64,000 nt of DNA from CAYVIB01 sp964451365. Lineage in GTDB: Bacteria; Pseudomonadota; Gammaproteobacteria; Pseudomonadales; Cellvibrionaceae. The stretch is taken from positions 62,001-126,000 of the forward strand of contig CAYVIB010000008.1 in the NCBI GenBank assembly GCA_964451365.1, written 5' to 3'. The notes under the pieces are model-generated. The model was given only the letters and a program-made list of their open reading frames with translations, was not told where the DNA came from and did no database searches. Positions within the stretch are counted from its first letter, which is position 1; the number at the start of each line of letters is the position of its first letter. Shown here in pieces: positions 9,142-17,149 of the stretch. Both the position numbers and the translations under genes were made by a program.

Positions 9142-9777
9142 TCAAACCAGGCCCAACAGCCCCGGCAACTCCTCCATTCCGGTAAACACTTTCGCGCGGG
9201 CGTCCACCTCCACACCACCTTCTGGTATATACATCAACGGCCGCATAGCTGCCTCCAGGGCGGCTTCCAGCCCGGCGAGTGAATCCTCCACCACAGTCGT
9301 GAACGCGCTCGGCACCCCCATGGCCTCCGCCGCATGAAGATACAGGTCAGGTGCCGGCTTGCCCCGCGCCACATCTTCGGCGCTGAAGCGCCGGTTATCA
9401 AACAGTGGCAACAGACCGGTCACTTCCAGTGAATTCCTGATTTTGGCGTGACTGCCATTGGACGCGACGCAGTATGGCACGTGCGCGTTGTCGAGCAGTT
9501 CCAGCACGGCCCGCACGCCCGGCACCGGCTGCAACTGGCGGGAAAAAGCGGTGTTGGTCGCCCGCTCAAGGGCCGGTATGAACTCCGACGATAACTTTCT
9601 GCCATAACGCGTTTCGAGCCAGTCGATACAGTAAGCCAGCGAATGGCCGCGAAAGTTCCTGTGGCAATCGTCCGCCGACATGGGAATATCCCACTGTGCC
9701 AGCGATTCGGAAAACACCTGGGCAGCCAATGATTCCGAATCAACCAGCACACCATCGCAATCAAAAATAATTAACAT
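9142..9777 (-). CDS. HAD-superfamily phosphatase (subfamily IA)
   Basis: 211 aa. Motif I FDCDGVLVDSE at residue 4, motif II VASNGS and motif III KPAPDLYLHAAEAM followed by VVEDSLAGLEAA define a HAD-IA hydrolase with a cap domain between motifs I and II. Closest in style are YieH/YfbT-type sugar-phosphate phosphatases or beta-phosphoglucomutases; substrate unknown. The start overlaps the stop of the upstream M15 gene by 7 bp, so the two are probably one operon. Confidence 0.85.
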   Translation of the reverse strand: MLIIFDCDGVLVDSESLAAQVFSESLAQWDIPMSADDCHRNFRGHSLAYCIDWLETRYGRKLSSEFIPALERATNTAFSRQLQPVPGVRAVLELLDNAHVPYCVASNGSHAKIRNSLEVTGLLPLFDNRRFSAEDVARGKPAPDLYLHAAEAMGVPSAFTTVVEDSLAGLEAALEAAMRPLMYIPEGGVEVDARAKVFTGMEELPGLLGLV

Positions 9778-10460
9778 GATCTGTTCCCGCCACCGGCATT
9801 CATCACGAAACGATCGAAGATAACGTCAAAGTTATCCAAAATAGTGGCTTTCAAATTGATTTCAGCGCTTCCGATAATCCGGAAAAGCCGCTCCCTGGAA
9901 ATCAGTGCAACGAAGGTTTCGGCCAGTGGACGATAGCTGAGGTGCCAGGGCTCAGGAGCAATACCGCCGCTGTCAAACGCGTAGGGACGAAAAAATCCTT
10001 CCGGTGAAGCTGCCAGATAATGGTCCAGCCAGCGATGGAACGCGGCGAACGGTCCACAGCCACAGGTTTCCGCGACCGTCAGTTGAAGTTTATAGTTTTC
10101 GTCGATGGCCGATGCATCGTATACATCAATATCGGTTCCCCAGTGATGCCGCGAGCCACCCGGCAGGGCTGACCAGCGCAAAATAGCAAAAACCTTCTCC
10201 GCTTCTGAAAGGTCATTCATCTTCAGGGGAATTCCGTCGCCGCCGAGCACCGCGGCCTGCCCGCCGGCTTTTCTGTTCCAGATGGCCAACTGCCGATCAA
10301 ACCCGCGAAAACCACTGGCAATGCGCAAGTCAAAACCCTGCGCGGCGGCGTCCTTTTTCAAGCGCAGGATCGGCGCCACGAGTTCTTTATGCACGGGAGC
10401 TTCCAGAGGCTTGTAGGCGATGTGGCTGTCGCTTTTCCCGGTGGCGTTATCGAGGATCAT
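9771..10460 (-). CDS. M15-family D-alanyl-D-alanine carboxypeptidase (VanY-like)
   Basis: About 229 aa from the ATG at 10460 (an upstream TTG at 10511 gives 246). Zinc-peptidase motifs are SGFRGFDRQ, HHWGTDIDVYD (first His and Asp ligands) and EPWHLSYRP (catalytic Glu and last His). VanY/LdcB-type enzymes trim peptidoglycan stem peptides. No clear signal peptide is seen with either start, which is odd for a cell-wall enzyme, so export is unproven. It overlaps the downstream HAD gene. Confidence 0.85.
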   Translation of the reverse strand: MILDNATGKSDSHIAYKPLEAPVHKELVAPILRLKKDAAAQGFDLRIASGFRGFDRQLAIWNRKAGGQAAVLGGDGIPLKMNDLSEAEKVFAILRWSALPGGSRHHWGTDIDVYDASAIDENYKLQLTVAETCGCGPFAAFHRWLDHYLAASPEGFFRPYAFDSGGIAPEPWHLSYRPLAETFVALISRERLFRIIGSAEINLKATILDNFDVIFDRFVMNAGGGNRSC

Positions 10461-10678
10461 AGTGCATTCATACGTCTTGTGCGGTGAAGCAAAAATTTGT
10501 CGGCCAGACAATTGCGCTAAAGGTATAAGTCTGTATTATATCCGTACGTTTTGTAATAAAAGGTTGTCCCGCTTTGGCTATCCAGACAATTTTCAAAGAC
10601 ATTACCTTAAGAAACGTATCGATTGAAAGCCCACAGTCCCGGCATATTCTAATAATAATGATCTAGGAGATCAGGCCT

Positions 10679-10960
10679 ATGGCGTCGAGCAATACGGATC
10701 TATTGGAATTAAAGAACCTTGGTGCGGCATCCGTTAACATCCTGCACGCAATCGGTGTTAACAGTTACGATGACCTGAAAAAAATTGGTGCGGTCGAGGC
10801 CTACTGCCGAATAAAGGGCCGCGGAATCCACGTGTCCAAAGTTATGCTCTATGCCCTGCAAGGGGCTCTGATGGATGTTCACTGGAACGATCTGTCACCG
10901 GATCTCAAGGCTCAATTGGTAGAGGAAGCCGAGCACGCGGAAGCCTCCGACGTCTATTGA
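10679..10960 (+). CDS. TfoX C-terminal-domain protein
   Basis: 93 aa matching the TfoX_C helix-hairpin-helix-like domain: LKNLGAASVNILHAIGVNSYDDLKKIGAVEAY, then LYALQGALMDVHWNDL. TfoX proteins regulate competence, but stand-alone C-terminal domains have unknown roles. AGGAGA is placed 8 bases before the ATG. The stop overlaps the next gene's TTG start (TTGA). Confidence 0.85.
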   Translation: MASSNTDLLELKNLGAASVNILHAIGVNSYDDLKKIGAVEAYCRIKGRGIHVSKVMLYALQGALMDVHWNDLSPDLKAQLVEEAEHAEASDVY

Positions 10961-11310
10961 AGCGAATACGGCTTTCAGAGCCTCCAGGATACGTGATTAC
11001 ACTTTGCCACATCGACGATATTGCCGAAGGTCGCGCCAAGGGTTTTGAAATCAACGAAACCCGCTATTTCGCGGTCAAACGGGACGATCAATTATTTGTC
11101 TACAAAAACGCCTGCCCCCACCTGGGTATTCCGCTTGAATGGCATGAAGACAGCTTTCTGGACGCGGACGGAGATCTTATCCAGTGTGCCACCCACGGTG
11201 CACTCTTCCTTATAGAAACCGGTGAATGCGTCTCCGGCCCCTGCATGGGAGAGCGTCTCACAGCGATAGAAATATTGGTGGAAAACGGTGCGGTAATGAT
11301 CGCCGCTTAA
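10957..11310 (+). CDS. Rieske [2Fe-2S] ferredoxin-like protein
   Basis: Up to 117 aa. The cluster ligands are complete: C-P-H at the first site (NACPHLGIPLEW) and C-A-T-H at the second (IQCATHGALF). It resembles small cytoplasmic Rieske proteins that serve oxygenases or nitrite reductase, but no oxygenase is nearby. The TTG start overlaps the previous stop; GTG at 10993 is an alternative that would remove 12 residues. It converges on sfsA with a 4-bp TTAA shared by both stops. Confidence 0.88.
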   Translation: MKRIRLSEPPGYVITLCHIDDIAEGRAKGFEINETRYFAVKRDDQLFVYKNACPHLGIPLEWHEDSFLDADGDLIQCATHGALFLIETGECVSGPCMGERLTAIEILVENGAVMIAA

Positions 11311-12011
11311 AGCACAACTGGAATTCTTTCCACCAATGCTATTTCCGTTTCACCGATATCCGCCCGATAAGCAATAACGTCCACTCCCTGCTCGGCCGCC
11401 TCGCGCAAAACCCGCCCATACGCTGGATCGATCAGGTCCGCGGGCGACACCACTTCCACGCCTGTGTGCTGCACGCAAAAAAACAGCACTGCCCGGTGTC
11501 CGTCCCGCTGCATCCCCATCAACTCCCGCACATGACGCGATGCCCGGTCACTCACCGCGTCAGGAAAAAGACCGCATCCCCCGGTTTCCGCCAATGTCAC
11601 ACTCTTCACCTCGATAAACGTTTCCCGTTTCCCGTGCCGAAGCCAGATATCGATGCGGCTGTTTTCACTGCCGTAGCGTCGCTCGGTTTTCATTTCGTCG
11701 AAACCGTTAAATTCGGCGGCGACGCCCGAGGTGATTGCCTCAACCACCAGCTTGTTGGCGCGGCCGGTATTGATGCCCGCAATGTGGCTGGATTCGGTGG
11801 TGGCCAGCTCCCAGGTATAGCGGTACTTGCGCTTGGTGTTGCCGGAGTCGGAAATCCAGCAGCGGGCGCCAGGCACGACACAGCCTTTCATGCTGCCGGT
11901 ATTAGGGCAATGGACAGTCAGTACCGTCCCGTCCGCCAACTCCACGTCGGCGAGGAAACGCTTGTAGCGCCGATGCAAGATGGCAGGAACGAGCTGCGGG
12001 TCAAATTTCAC
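11307..12011 (-). CDS. sfsA: Sugar fermentation stimulation protein SfsA
   Basis: 234 aa from a GTG at 12011 with GGGAGAC just upstream. This gives the family start VKFDPQLVPAILHRRYKRFLADVEL and the usual length; the frame is open further upstream without homology. The SfsA fold combines an OB domain with a nuclease-like domain (HCPNTGSMKGC, later EVKSVTLAE). Its in vivo role is unclear. The stop overlaps the Rieske gene's stop. Confidence 0.92.
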   Translation of the reverse strand: MKFDPQLVPAILHRRYKRFLADVELADGTVLTVHCPNTGSMKGCVVPGARCWISDSGNTKRKYRYTWELATTESSHIAGINTGRANKLVVEAITSGVAAEFNGFDEMKTERRYGSENSRIDIWLRHGKRETFIEVKSVTLAETGGCGLFPDAVSDRASRHVRELMGMQRDGHRAVLFFCVQHTGVEVVSPADLIDPAYGRVLREAAEQGVDVIAYRADIGETEIALVERIPVVL

Positions 12012-12251
12012 TTTTTGTCTCCCTTGGAGGGTTAAAAAAACTAGCGCGATATAGCGACTTCTGGTAGGTTGCACGCTTCGCTTTTTCGAGGCAACAACCA
12101 CGGCACCGGAATTTTTATATGGCGGTGTCCTCTAAGGCAAATCGAACGACGTAAAGGCGAATTTAAAGCGATAGCCAGCATCACCTTGAAATGGGCACAA
12201 AGTGTCCCAAACTTGTGTGCGATTGTTTATCTAATGAGGCGCAGACAGAAC

Positions 12252-12692
12252 ATGCCTGAATCACAAACTACTGCCAGCTTTGCTCTTCGAGACTTCTCGC
12301 CTTACAAGGAGAAGAAAGGCGAAGAGTACATGAACGCCGATCAAAAGGCGCATTTTAGAGACCTTCTCGTTTCCTGGAAAAAGGAATTGATGGAAGAAGT
12401 TGACAGAACCGTCAGCCATATGAAAGACGAAGCCGCCAACTTCCCCGATCCGGCCGATCGGGCCAGCCAGGAAGAGGAATTCAGCCTGGAGCTTCGGGCG
12501 CGCGACCGGGAGCGCAAGCTGATCAAGAAGATTGACGCTACCCTGGAATTGCTCGAAACCGACGAATACGGTTATTGCGAAGCCTGTGGCGTGGAGATCG
12601 GCATTCGCCGCCTGGAAGCCCGGCCGACAGCAACCTTGTGCGTCGACTGTAAAACCCTCGCTGAAATCAAAGAAAAGCAGACCACCGGTTAA
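12252..12692 (+). CDS. dksA: RNA polymerase-binding transcription factor DksA
   Basis: 146 aa from the ATG at 12252 (E. coli DksA 151). It binds the RNA polymerase secondary channel and potentiates ppGpp. The coiled-coil tip carries the acidic FPDPADRAS motif, and the C-terminal zinc finger CEACGVEIGIRRLEARP... CVDCK is complete with four Cys. dksA-gluQ is a conserved pair. Confidence 0.97.
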   Translation: MPESQTTASFALRDFSPYKEKKGEEYMNADQKAHFRDLLVSWKKELMEEVDRTVSHMKDEAANFPDPADRASQEEEFSLELRARDRERKLIKKIDATLELLETDEYGYCEACGVEIGIRRLEARPTATLCVDCKTLAEIKEKQTTG

Positions 12693-12708
12693 ACCGGCTG
12701 TCTTCGCC

Positions 12709-12732
12709 TCGCCCGGGTGGTTACCCGGGCGA
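12709..12732 (+). promoter_or_regulatory. 10-bp perfect hairpin between dksA and gluQ
   Basis: TCGCCCGGGT, a 4-base GGTT loop, and ACCCGGGCGA form a very stable stem 17 bp after dksA. There is no T tract, so it is more likely an attenuating or RNA-processing/stability hairpin than a full intrinsic terminator. In several relatives dksA terminates imperfectly here so gluQ is read through at low level (family knowledge; not shown here). Confidence 0.6.
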
Positions 12733-12750
12733 CTGGAATAAGGCTTGCAT

Positions 12751-13713
12751 ATGCACCGTTCGGCAAGCTCTCCCGCTCACACTCCAGATATTGCCAGCCC
12801 CCCCGGGTCAAAACGCTACATTGGCCGTTTTGCGCCCTCTCCTTCGGGGCCCCTGCACTTCGGCTCGCTGGTTTGCGCCCTGGCGAGCTACCTGGATGCC
12901 AGGGCCAATCGGGGACAGTGGCTGGTGCGGATTGAAGATATCGACCCGCCGCGCGAACAACCCGGCGCGACCGATGCCATCCTCCAGTACCTGGAGCTTC
13001 ACCATTTGCACTGGGACGGCGAAGTGATTTACCAAAGCCAGCGCAGCGAAATTTACCTCGACACCCTTCAGCAACTGGACGGCCGTTCGCTCAGTTATCG
13101 GTGCGACTGCAGCCGCAAGCGACTTGCGGGCCTGAGCGGTTGCTATGACGGGTATTGTCAGTCACGGAAAATCAGCGCTTCCATTCCCGCCGCCATTCGC
13201 CTGAGTGTCCGCCGAAGCCTGGAAGAATTGCGCGGTTTCACAAATCCGGTGACTTTTCTTGATGGCATTCAGGGAGCACAGGCCGAGGACTTATTAATGG
13301 GCGGCGATTTTATTATCCATCGCAAGGACGGCCTGTTTGCCTACCAACTGGCCGTGGTGGTGGACGACATTCTGCAAAACATCACTCACGTTGTCAGAGG
13401 CGCGGATTTACTCGATACTACCGCCCGACAGATTCTTCTTTTTCATGTGCTGGGAAAACCCGCACCGCATTATTCGCATGTTCCCGTCATGGCGGATGCT
13501 CAAGGCAACAAGCTGAGCAAGCAAAATCGCGCGCCGGCAATCGATCCCGCCAGAGCGGGAAAAAACCTTTACGCGGCGATGCGGGTGCTGGGACTGAATC
13601 CCGGCGCGGAGCAGGAGAGCGAATCCCCAGAAAACCTGATCGAATGGGCAGTGGCCCGGTGGCATCCCGGCAAGGTGGGGAAGAAACAAAGTATTATCGT
13701 AACCGAACAATAA
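12751..13713 (+). CDS. gluQ: Glutamyl-Q tRNA(Asp) synthetase
   Basis: 320 aa from ATG 12751, with AAGG 7 bases upstream. A class I synthetase fragment that glutamylates queuosine in tRNA-Asp. The class I motif appears as GRFAPSPSGPLHFGSL and the KMSKS-like loop as GNKLSKQN. A zinc site is suggested by YRCDCSRK and the CYDGYC region. It lacks the anticodon-binding domain of GltX, as expected. It follows dksA. Confidence 0.95.
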   Translation: MHRSASSPAHTPDIASPPGSKRYIGRFAPSPSGPLHFGSLVCALASYLDARANRGQWLVRIEDIDPPREQPGATDAILQYLELHHLHWDGEVIYQSQRSEIYLDTLQQLDGRSLSYRCDCSRKRLAGLSGCYDGYCQSRKISASIPAAIRLSVRRSLEELRGFTNPVTFLDGIQGAQAEDLLMGGDFIIHRKDGLFAYQLAVVVDDILQNITHVVRGADLLDTTARQILLFHVLGKPAPHYSHVPVMADAQGNKLSKQNRAPAIDPARAGKNLYAAMRVLGLNPGAEQESESPENLIEWAVARWHPGKVGKKQSIIVTEQ

Positions 13714-13732
13714 TCTTAATCATCCATAACTC

Positions 13733-13909
13733 ATGACATCACAGCGCCCCCTGATATTGATCGTGTTGGTCATCTACATATTTTCCCCCACCCTGTTCAG
13801 TTGGGTGGTCAATCCTAATGGCGCCTGGTATCGCCCCTATATGATCTGGCTGCTTGTTGTACTGGTCGCCTACGTACTGCAGGGAAGAAAGAAATCGAAT
13901 GACGTTTAG
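13733..13909 (+). CDS. cbrX: Small membrane protein CbrX
   Basis: 58 aa, too short for most ORF callers. MTSQRPLILIVLVIYIFSP opens the first helix, followed by a W-Y-R-P-Y motif and a second helix (MIWLLVVLVAYVLQ) with a basic tail GRKKSNDV. Position directly before cbrA, two helices and an 11-bp overlap match the cbrX gene of Pseudomonas, where its translation is reported to be coupled to cbrA (recalled knowledge). Its own role is unknown. Confidence 0.85.
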   Translation: MTSQRPLILIVLVIYIFSPTLFSWVVNPNGAWYRPYMIWLLVVLVAYVLQGRKKSNDV

Positions 13910-16883
13910 TTTTCTTCAAGTCGCCTCGATCTGTCTTACCTATCTGATCGTCCTTTTTAGTATTGCCTACGCCACGGAAAGGGGCTGGATCGGCAGCAAA
14001 GTCGTCAGCCACCCGGTCACCTATATTTTTTCGCTGGGGATTTTCGCCAGTGCGTGGGCAACTTATGGGGTTATTGACCTCGCAGGCAAGTATGGTTACG
14101 GCGCTCTCGCCTACTACCTCGGCACGGGCGCATTGTTCCTGTTCGCACCGGTTGCGCTCAAACCCCTGATTGAACTGGCTCGACGCTTCCAGATCAATTC
14201 GATGGCGGATCTGCTGACCTTTCGCTACCACAGTCATTCGATCGGCGGCTTTGTCACGCTGTTTATGTTCATGGCCATGGCGCCGCTGATGGCACTACAG
14301 ATACAGGCGGTGGCGGACACCATCCATATCCTTACCCGCAACAACGGCAGTTATATCACCGAGCCCACCGCCACATTCGGCACGCGGGAGATGCTGGCGC
14401 TGATCTACTGCAGCGTGATCGCGTTCTTCGCAATGATGTTCGGCTCCAATCGCGAACATCACAAAGGTTTGATCACCGCGATGGCTTTTGAGTCGCTGGT
14501 CAAGCTGTTTGGTTTGTGCGCTATCGGCCTGTTCTCCGTTATTCATGTATTTGGTGGCCTGGAGGGACTGGATAACTGGCTGCTTGCCCACCCGGAAAAT
14601 ATCAATCGCCTCTATTCGCCAATCACAGACTCATCTTCCCACACCTTGCTATTGGCATTTGTCGCGACCGCGGTAGCCATGCCGCATATTTTTCATATGG
14701 CGGTGGTGGAAAACCCGGTAAAAAACACCACCAATACGGTCAGTTGGGCCTTTCCGCTGTTTTTGCTGTTTATGGCCCTGCCGGTGTTCCCGATTCTGTG
14801 GGCAGGGATTGAACTGGGTTCACTGATACCGACCCAGTATTTTCCTCTGGCGGTGCCCATCGCCTCCGGCAGCCGGCTTTTTACGATTATTGCGTTTATT
14901 GCCGGGCTCTCCGCCGCCACCGGCGCCATTATCGCCATCGCCCTGGCAATCGCGACCATGATCCTGAACCACTGGATTCTGCCGGCAACGCCGTTGAGTA
15001 CCAAGCAGGAAATCTACGGCCAACTGGTGTGGATGCGCCGCATTTTAATTGCGGTGGTGATTCTCGCCGGTTATATGTTCTATCTACTGCTGAATAACCA
15101 GTTCAGCCTTGCTGAACTGGCACTCACCGCCTTTATCGCCACCCTGCAGTTCCTGCCGGGGGTTATCGCCGTGGTTCATTGGAGCCGGGGCAATCGGGCG
15201 GGACTGTACATGGGGCTGTTTGGCGGCATGTTTATCTGGACCGCCGGCCTGTTTATCCCCATGTTGTCGGGGCTCGGTTCCTATGTGATTCCGGGCACGC
15301 AATACAGCATTGGCATCGATCACTGGAGTGAAATTACCCTTCTGTCGCTGGGCGTCAATACCCTGACCTTCGTCATCGTGTCGCTCTTCAGCGAGCAGTC
15401 CGACGCGGAGCGCTATAGTGCCGAGCTGTGCTCCGAGGACGAAGTCAGCCACCCCATCCGCATGACACTCGATATTCGCTCGCCGGAGGAAATTATCGAG
15501 CGCCTTTCCAAGCGAATAGGTGCCTCAACGGCGAGAACCGAAGTGACCCGCGCGCTTGCCAAGCTCGGGCTGAACCCGAATGAAAGCCGCCCTTATGCCT
15601 TGCGCCGCCTGCGCGACGAGATAGAGGCCAACCTGTCGGGGCTGATGGGCATTTCCATGGCCAGTGAGATCATGGACAACCAGATTCCCTATCGCGTACC
15701 CGAGACCGAAGGAGTTACGGATATCAACCTGATAGAAAGCCGCCTGAGCCAGTACCGCGACCACATGACCGGCCTGGCGGCCGAGCTGAACAATCTGCGC
15801 CTGTACCACCGCCGCACCCTGGAGGAGCTACCGCTTTCGGTCTGTTCAGTGGGCAAGGATATGGAAATCCTGATGTGGAACAGCGCCATGGAGACTCTGA
15901 CCGGTATCGACAGCGAAACCGTCACCGGCTCACACCTGCGGGAAGTGCTGGACCCCTGGGGCGAGCTTCTCAGCCGGTTTGCCGAATCCAGCGAATCGCA
16001 TTTTTACAAGCAGGAAATCGAGCTGGCGGGGCATACCCACTGGATCAACCTGCACAAAGCGGCCATCCCCTCCTCCCTCGCGCACAAAATCGATGGCCAG
16101 GTGATCCTGCTGGAGGACGTCACGGAGCTGCAACTGCTGGAGACCGAACTGGTGCACAGCGAGCGGCTGGCCTCCGTGGGCCGCCTGGCGGCGGGTGTTG
16201 CGCATGAAATCGGCAACCCGGTCACCGGCATCGCCTGCCTCGCCCAAAACATGAAGTATGAAACCGAGGATCCCGAGCTGCTGGAAACCGCCCAGCAGAT
16301 TCTCTCCCAGACAGAGCGGGTAAGCCGCATCGTGCAGTCGCTGGTGAGCTTTTCCCACGCAGGCCAGCAAAAATCGGCGGAATTCCAGAGCGTTAACCTG
16401 AGCGAATGCGCGCAGGAAGCCATCAACCTGCTGGCGCTGCAAAAGGACAAGCACCAGGTGAACTTCCACAACGAACTGGACCCGACGCATGTCATTCGAG
16501 GCGACAGCCAGCGGTTGATCCAGGTATTCATCAACCTGCTGTCCAATTCCCGGGACGCCAGCCCGCCGGACTCCGACGTTACCGTGGCCGGCCATGCCGA
16601 CCGACGCTTTGTTACCGTTACCGTTACTGACGAGGGTTCCGGTATCCCGCCGGAGATCCACGACCGGATATTCGAACCTTTTTTCACCACCAAGGACCCC
16701 GGAGAAGGCACTGGACTTGGGCTGGCAATGGTCTACAGTATTATCGAAGACCACAAGGGCACGCTTGAGATCATCAGCCCGGCCGACCTGGTGTTACAGA
16801 AAGGCACAAAATTTGTGATCAGACTACCCATCTATCTTGAATCTGTTTCCACAAAAGGTAACACTAGCGTCCTGTCCGGGTAA
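13899..16883 (+). CDS. cbrA: Sensor histidine kinase CbrA with SLC5 transporter domain
   Basis: 994 aa from the ATG at 13899, inside cbrX and after an AGGGAAG site. Domains in order: sodium:solute symporter-like region with about 13 helices (1-~500), a linker, a PAS domain (~640-740), HisKA with VAHEIGNPVTG (His769), and HATPase with N box FINLLSNSRDAS, G1 DEGSGIPPE and G2 GTGLGLAMVYS. CbrA senses carbon/nitrogen nutrient status and phosphorylates CbrB; histidine and other transport is reported in Pseudomonas. The last codons and stop lie inside the left arm of an inverted-repeat element, so the C-terminal tail VLSG is element-derived. Confidence 0.95.
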   Translation: MTFSFLQVASICLTYLIVLFSIAYATERGWIGSKVVSHPVTYIFSLGIFASAWATYGVIDLAGKYGYGALAYYLGTGALFLFAPVALKPLIELARRFQINSMADLLTFRYHSHSIGGFVTLFMFMAMAPLMALQIQAVADTIHILTRNNGSYITEPTATFGTREMLALIYCSVIAFFAMMFGSNREHHKGLITAMAFESLVKLFGLCAIGLFSVIHVFGGLEGLDNWLLAHPENINRLYSPITDSSSHTLLLAFVATAVAMPHIFHMAVVENPVKNTTNTVSWAFPLFLLFMALPVFPILWAGIELGSLIPTQYFPLAVPIASGSRLFTIIAFIAGLSAATGAIIAIALAIATMILNHWILPATPLSTKQEIYGQLVWMRRILIAVVILAGYMFYLLLNNQFSLAELALTAFIATLQFLPGVIAVVHWSRGNRAGLYMGLFGGMFIWTAGLFIPMLSGLGSYVIPGTQYSIGIDHWSEITLLSLGVNTLTFVIVSLFSEQSDAERYSAELCSEDEVSHPIRMTLDIRSPEEIIERLSKRIGASTARTEVTRALAKLGLNPNESRPYALRRLRDEIEANLSGLMGISMASEIMDNQIPYRVPETEGVTDINLIESRLSQYRDHMTGLAAELNNLRLYHRRTLEELPLSVCSVGKDMEILMWNSAMETLTGIDSETVTGSHLREVLDPWGELLSRFAESSESHFYKQEIELAGHTHWINLHKAAIPSSLAHKIDGQVILLEDVTELQLLETELVHSERLASVGRLAAGVAHEIGNPVTGIACLAQNMKYETEDPELLETAQQILSQTERVSRIVQSLVSFSHAGQQKSAEFQSVNLSECAQEAINLLALQKDKHQVNFHNELDPTHVIRGDSQRLIQVFINLLSNSRDASPPDSDVTVAGHADRRFVTVTVTDEGSGIPPEIHDRIFEPFFTTKDPGEGTGLGLAMVYSIIEDHKGTLEIISPADLVLQKGTKFVIRLPIYLESVSTKGNTSVLSG

Positions 16884-17035
16884 CCCGCATAATTTCAGCG
16901 TGCCCCAACGGTTTATGGCAAGGCGCGATTCGCAATGAGCGGCATTCTTTTACGAGAGCCGCAATACCACCAAAGGCCTTGTAGCGCGCCCAGCGGGTGC
17001 CCTGTCTGACACTATGCGGGTTACCCGGACAGGAC
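16869..17035. mobile_element. MITE-like inverted-repeat element, 167 bp
   Basis: Arms 16869-16890 and 17014-17035 are perfect 22-bp inverted repeats (outer bases GTCCTGTCCGGG, inner AACCCGCAT) and extend inward to 30 bp with two mismatches. The 107-bp centre has no ORF. No clear target duplication was found. The left arm contains the cbrA stop. It sits in the cbrA-cbrB gap and could affect readthrough to cbrB. Confidence 0.75.
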
Positions 17036-17149
17036 ACTCGGCACCTAGAGTAAACACTGCATTTATTTGTTTTAAATGCCCCTCTGCAGTTTTGACAGGC
17101 TATTGAGTATGTTTCCCAGCTTTACTTCTCGTCTTCAGGTCAGGAGCGT

